Assembly: GCF_013410565.1 (NCBI RefSeq)
Contig: NZ_JACCFO010000001.1
Coordinates: 1,240,001-1,304,000 of the forward strand
Direction: 5' to 3'
DNA length: 64,000 bases
Source: Streptomonospora nanhaiensis
Lineage (GTDB): Bacteria > Actinomycetota > Actinomycetes > Streptosporangiales > Streptosporangiaceae
The translations under genes were made by a program, and so were the position numbers. Of the stretch, positions 60,785-64,000 are shown in pieces (positions within the stretch are counted from its first letter, which is position 1; each line of letters starts with the position of its first letter). The notes below the pieces were generated by a model. That model worked only from the letters and a program-made list of their open reading frames with translations. It was not told where the DNA came from and made no database searches.

Positions 60785-61954
60785 TCAGCGGGTGCCCGCG
60801 GGTCGGCGCGCGGGCGCGGCCGCGGGGCCGCCGCCGGGCGCGGCCGCGAGCGGGTCGATGTGGATGCGCCCCTCGGTGGCCGACAGGGGGCGGCCGCTGC
60901 CGCCCCAGCGGGTCTGGATGAGTTCGGCGGCGATGGAGACCGCGGTCTCCTCGGGAGTGCGGGCGCCGAGGTCCAGCCCGATCGGCGAGCGCAGGCGGGC
61001 CAGCCGGTCCTCGGGGATTCCGGCCTCGCGCAGCCGGGCGAGGCGGTCGTCGTGGGTGCGGCGGCTGCCCATGGCGCCGATGTAGCCGGCCGGGGTGCGC
61101 AGGGCGACCTCCAGCACCGGGACGTCGAACTTGGGGTCGTGGGTGAGGACGCAGATGGCGGTGCGCTCGTCGATCTGCGCCTCGATCTCGGCGAGGAAGA
61201 CGTGCGGCCACTTCACGACGACCTCGTCGGCCTTGGGGAACCGCTTGGCGGTGGCGAAGACCGGGCGGGCGTCGCACACGGTCACGCGGTAGCCCAGGTA
61301 GGCGCCGATCTCGGTGACGGCCGCCGCGAAGTCGATGGCGCCGAAGACGAGCATGCGGGGCGCGGGCGCGAAGGACTGGACGAACACCTCCAGGTCGTCG
61401 CCGCGCCGCTCGCCCTGGGCGCCGTAGCGCAGGATCCCGGTGCTGCCCTGGGCGAGCATGCCGCGGGCGTCGTCGTCGACGGCGGCCTCCAGGCGGCTGC
61501 CGCCGAGGTCGCCCTCGGCGCGGTCGGGCCAGATGACGCGGCGGGCGCCCAGGCGCCCGGGGCCGCCCGCGACCGTGGCCACGGCCACCGGGCGGTGCGC
61601 CTCGATGTCGGCGATGACCCCGCCCAGGTGCGGGTGGCGGGCGGGGTCGACGGGCTCGACCAGGACGTGCAGGGTTCCGCCGCAGGTCAGGCCGACCGCG
61701 AAGGCGTCGTCGTCGCTGACGCCGTAGGTGGCTCTTTGGGCGCGGCCCTCGGCCATGACCTCCTGGGCGAGTTCGTAGACGGCCCCCTCGACGCAGCCGC
61801 CGGACACGCTGCCGGCGACCTCGCCGGTGGCGCTGACGGCCATGGCCGCGCCGGGTTCGCGCGGGGAGCTGCGGTAGGTGTCGATGACGGTCGCCAGGGC
61901 GAAGGTGTCGCCCGAGGCGTACAGTTCGGCGACGGCCGTGCGGATGTCACGCAC
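60785..61954 (-). CDS. XdhC/CoxI-family molybdoenzyme maturation protein
   Basis: A 389-residue protein with the XdhC N-terminal domain (GSVSGGCVEGAVYELAQEVM) and the C-terminal Rossmann domain (MLVFGAIDFAAAVTEIGAYL; YIGAMGSRRTHDDRLARL; RLRSPIGLDLGARTPEETAV). XdhC binds molybdenum cofactor and helps load it, in sulfurated form, into xanthine dehydrogenase or CO dehydrogenase. The GTG at 61954 has AAAGGAG upstream. It overlaps a short upstream ORF by eight bases. Confidence 0.92.
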   Translation of the reverse strand: MRDIRTAVAELYASGDTFALATVIDTYRSSPREPGAAMAVSATGEVAGSVSGGCVEGAVYELAQEVMAEGRAQRATYGVSDDDAFAVGLTCGGTLHVLVEPVDPARHPHLGGVIADIEAHRPVAVATVAGGPGRLGARRVIWPDRAEGDLGGSRLEAAVDDDARGMLAQGSTGILRYGAQGERRGDDLEVFVQSFAPAPRMLVFGAIDFAAAVTEIGAYLGYRVTVCDARPVFATAKRFPKADEVVVKWPHVFLAEIEAQIDERTAICVLTHDPKFDVPVLEVALRTPAGYIGAMGSRRTHDDRLARLREAGIPEDRLARLRSPIGLDLGARTPEETAVSIAAELIQTRWGGSGRPLSATEGRIHIDPLAAAPGGGPAAAPARRPAGTR

Positions 61955-62192
61955 GGGCACTCCTTTCCAGGACCCGCCCGCCGGAGGCGGCGGTGGCGGG
62001 TGGTTCCGGCGTCTCCGGGACGGGCCCGGACACGAAGCCGTGGGCGGCGCGCGGGCGCGGTCGGCGCGGGCGCTCCCGGTGGGCCGGGGCGGGTTCGGCG
62101 CCCTCGCGGCGCTGGACCGGACGGAGCGGGGCAGCGGGGCGGTCGGCGGCGGCCGCGTGCGCGGCACCGCCGGCGGCAATCGTGCGCGCCAT
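61947..62192 (-). CDS. Possible short ORF translationally coupled to xdhC
   Basis: An 81-residue Ala/Arg/Pro-rich reading frame. Its ATG at 62192 is preceded by GGGGGAGG about eight bases away, third positions are mostly G or C, and its stop overlaps the XdhC start by eight bases, as in coupled genes. It matches no family I know and has no membrane segment. It may be a small protein or only a translated leader; coding status is uncertain. Confidence 0.4.
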   Translation of the reverse strand: MARTIAAGGAAHAAAADRPAAPLRPVQRREGAEPAPAHRERPRRPRPRAAHGFVSGPVPETPEPPATAASGGRVLERSARA

Positions 62193-62344
62193 GGGCCCGG
62201 CCTCCCCCCTCGTTCCTTGGTGGCCAGGCTAGTTGGTTGAAGGCGCGCGCACAGCGGTGTCCACAGGCGCTTTTCCGACCCGCCTGCTCCCTCCCGCCCG
62301 GCGCGGCGGCCGCCGCGGTGCGGCCGCCGCGCGGAAGGCGGGGG
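62193..62344. other. Intergenic region
   Basis: About 150 bp with no gene seen. It includes a less GC-rich spot near 62215-62245 and presumably carries the promoter for the xdhC-mocA genes. Confidence 0.4.
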
Positions 62345-62491
62345 TCAGGCGGACAGCAGCCCGATGAGGTCGACGATGACGAGGCCCAGGACGGCCGCCC
62401 AGATCAGGGCGGCGACAACGGTGATGCGGGGGCGCCGACGGCGGGACGACCCCTGTCGCGTGCGCTCGGTGCGCCGGATCTCGGTGTCCAT
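62345..62491 (-). CDS. Small single-pass membrane protein
   Basis: A 48-residue protein: a charged N terminus with RRRRPR (about residues 18-23), then one membrane helix (VVAALIWAAVLGLVIVDLIG) and a short end. The ATG at 62491 has AAAGG just upstream. An in-frame upstream extension is Arg-rich and unlike a gene. No function is known. Confidence 0.6.
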   Translation of the reverse strand: MDTEIRRTERTRQGSSRRRRPRITVVAALIWAAVLGLVIVDLIGLLSA

Positions 62492-62736
62492 ACCTTTATG
62501 ACGCAGCGGTGGCGCTCCGTGTTCAACTGATTTTCCCGCGTCTCGGGCGGCCGTGTCGGCGCGGTCCCCGGAGCCCGGCCCACAGCACCGGCCCCGCCCC
62601 CGGCGTGAGGAACAGCACCACGGCGGCGACCGCCCGGGGCGCCGTCGGCGAACCGGCCGATGGCGAACCGGGGGCACGTGGTCGTCGCCGCGGGCGGGCG
62701 GGCGGCCGGGGAGGGCGCGCGCCGCACGGCCGCGCC

Positions 62737-63213
62737 TCACGCCGGGCGCGGCGGCTCCTGGGCCTCGCCCCGGTTGCGCAGCAGCGCCTGGAACCGGGCG
62801 AGGTTGGTCCGCGCCAGGTCGCCGTCGTTGCTCTGGATGCCCATCACGGCGAGGGTGGAGCCGTCGGCGAGGTCGATGGTGGGCCAGGGCTCGCCCACCG
62901 GCATGCGGGCGTCCACGATCTCGGGCCACTCCAGCACGTGGGTGCGGATGCTGTTGACCACGGTGACCCGGGTCTCGGTGGCGGTGAGGCGGGGCCGGGC
63001 GAGCAGGTGCATCACCCCGACGCCGACCAGGCCCAGCGCGACCAGGCCCAGCCGGTCGGCCAGCCGCCAGTCCGGCGGCAGCACGACCGCCAGCAGCACC
63101 ATGGTCACCATGATCACCGCCGCGAGTCCGTAGCCGACGATCCGCATGTTGCGGGGCCGCCAGGTCACCGGCAGGGCCGGAGCGGGCACCTCGGCGGCGG
63201 CGTCGTCCACCAT
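62737..63213 (-). CDS. PH-domain membrane protein (riboflavin-operon neighbour)
   Basis: A 158-residue protein. Two membrane helices (MRIVGYGLAAVIMVTMVLLAVVL-type segment and LGLVALGLVGVGVMHLLA) are followed by a small PH-like domain (LTATETRVTVVNSIRTHVLE, WPEIVDARMP). Such proteins follow ribH in many actinobacteria; function is unknown. ATG at 63213 is preferred over an in-frame start ten codons upstream. Confidence 0.87.
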   Translation of the reverse strand: MVDDAAAEVPAPALPVTWRPRNMRIVGYGLAAVIMVTMVLLAVVLPPDWRLADRLGLVALGLVGVGVMHLLARPRLTATETRVTVVNSIRTHVLEWPEIVDARMPVGEPWPTIDLADGSTLAVMGIQSNDGDLARTNLARFQALLRNRGEAQEPPRPA

Positions 63214-63288
63214 GTCGTCTTCTTTCGCGTCTCCAGGCCGCACGCGGCGCCCTTCTCCTCGGTGTGCAACGGGGTGGCGGCGCGCCGA

Positions 63289-63915
<627 letters not shown>

Positions 63916-64000
63916 TCAGGTGGCGGCGGCGATCCCGGGCAGGTCGTGGCCCATCCGGTCGCGCTTGGTCTGCAGGTAGCGCAGGTTGTCGGGGGTGACG
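63916..64000 (-). CDS. GTP cyclohydrolase II / DHBP synthase (RibBA), C-terminal end
   Basis: Only the last 27 codons lie in the window. They read VTPDNLRYLQTKRDRMGHDL followed by a short tail and TGA; NLRYL-TKRDRMGH is the conserved RibA end. With ribH next on the same strand, this is the riboflavin operon. The rest lies beyond the edge. Confidence 0.85.
   Translation of the reverse strand, partial: VTPDNLRYLQTKRDRMGHDLPGIAAAT

Overview
The window is a very GC-rich actinobacterial chromosome segment. Most third codon positions are G or C, GTG starts are common, and gene junctions are often ATGA/GTGA overlaps. The cell-wall and division gene order, a eukaryote-like IleRS under an actinobacterial T-box, and Wag31-type DivIVA point to Streptosporangiales, probably Nocardiopsaceae. 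That family-level placement is inferred from gene content and is not proven.

Layout. (1) 1-9.5 kb holds metabolic and accessory genes: an acyl-CoA synthetase (cut by the window edge), an SDR oxidoreductase, a small Arg-rich protein, an alpha-carbonic anhydrase, a toroid-fold hypothetical, a PaaI-type thioesterase, a GNAT acetyltransferase, and an AraC regulator next to AzlC/AzlD and a ThDP enzyme. (2) 9.5-15.9 kb holds rluD-lspA-TraR/DksA-like on the minus strand, then ileS on the plus strand behind a translational T-box and ahead of a strong terminator. (3) 15.9-19.0 kb is accessory material between ileS and divIVA. It contains an Rpn-like PD-(D/E)XK nuclease gene with an apparent internal start, a second free-standing copy of its C-terminal domain directly downstream, and an acidic disordered membrane protein. 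(4) 19.0-40.1 kb, minus strand, is the complete dcw cluster mraZ-rsmH-ftsL-ftsI-murE-murF-mraY-murD-ftsW-murG-murC-ftsQ-ftsZ followed by pgeF-yggS-sepF-yggT-divIVA. It is read from a promoter at about 40.07 kb covered by four 10-bp-phased MraZ-type boxes. (5) 40.3-45.1 kb, plus strand, is a divergent MoxR-DUF58-transglutaminase operon. (6) 45.2-53.9 kb, minus strand, holds a DUF3040 protein, dinB, a methyltransferase, nusB, efp and aroB-aroK-aroC, then a plus-strand DedA protein overlapping a minus-strand prepilin peptidase. (7) 54-64 kb holds SseB-like, YceI and DUF2470 proteins, a large membrane-linked protein kinase, an aldose 1-epimerase, a MocA/XdhC pair, small hypotheticals and the riboflavin genes ribH and ribBA (partial).

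The core genes work together in peptidoglycan precursor synthesis (MurC-F, MraY, MurG), septal synthesis (FtsI, FtsW, FtsQ, FtsL), Z-ring assembly (FtsZ, SepF) and polar growth (DivIVA). The most notable system is the Rpn-like locus at 16.18-17.37 kb. It has the architecture reported for Rpn gene-within-gene toxin-antitoxin phage-defence systems, with what looks like an additional stand-alone antitoxin gene that differs in four-residue repeat number.

No tRNA, rRNA, CRISPR array or insertion sequence was seen.
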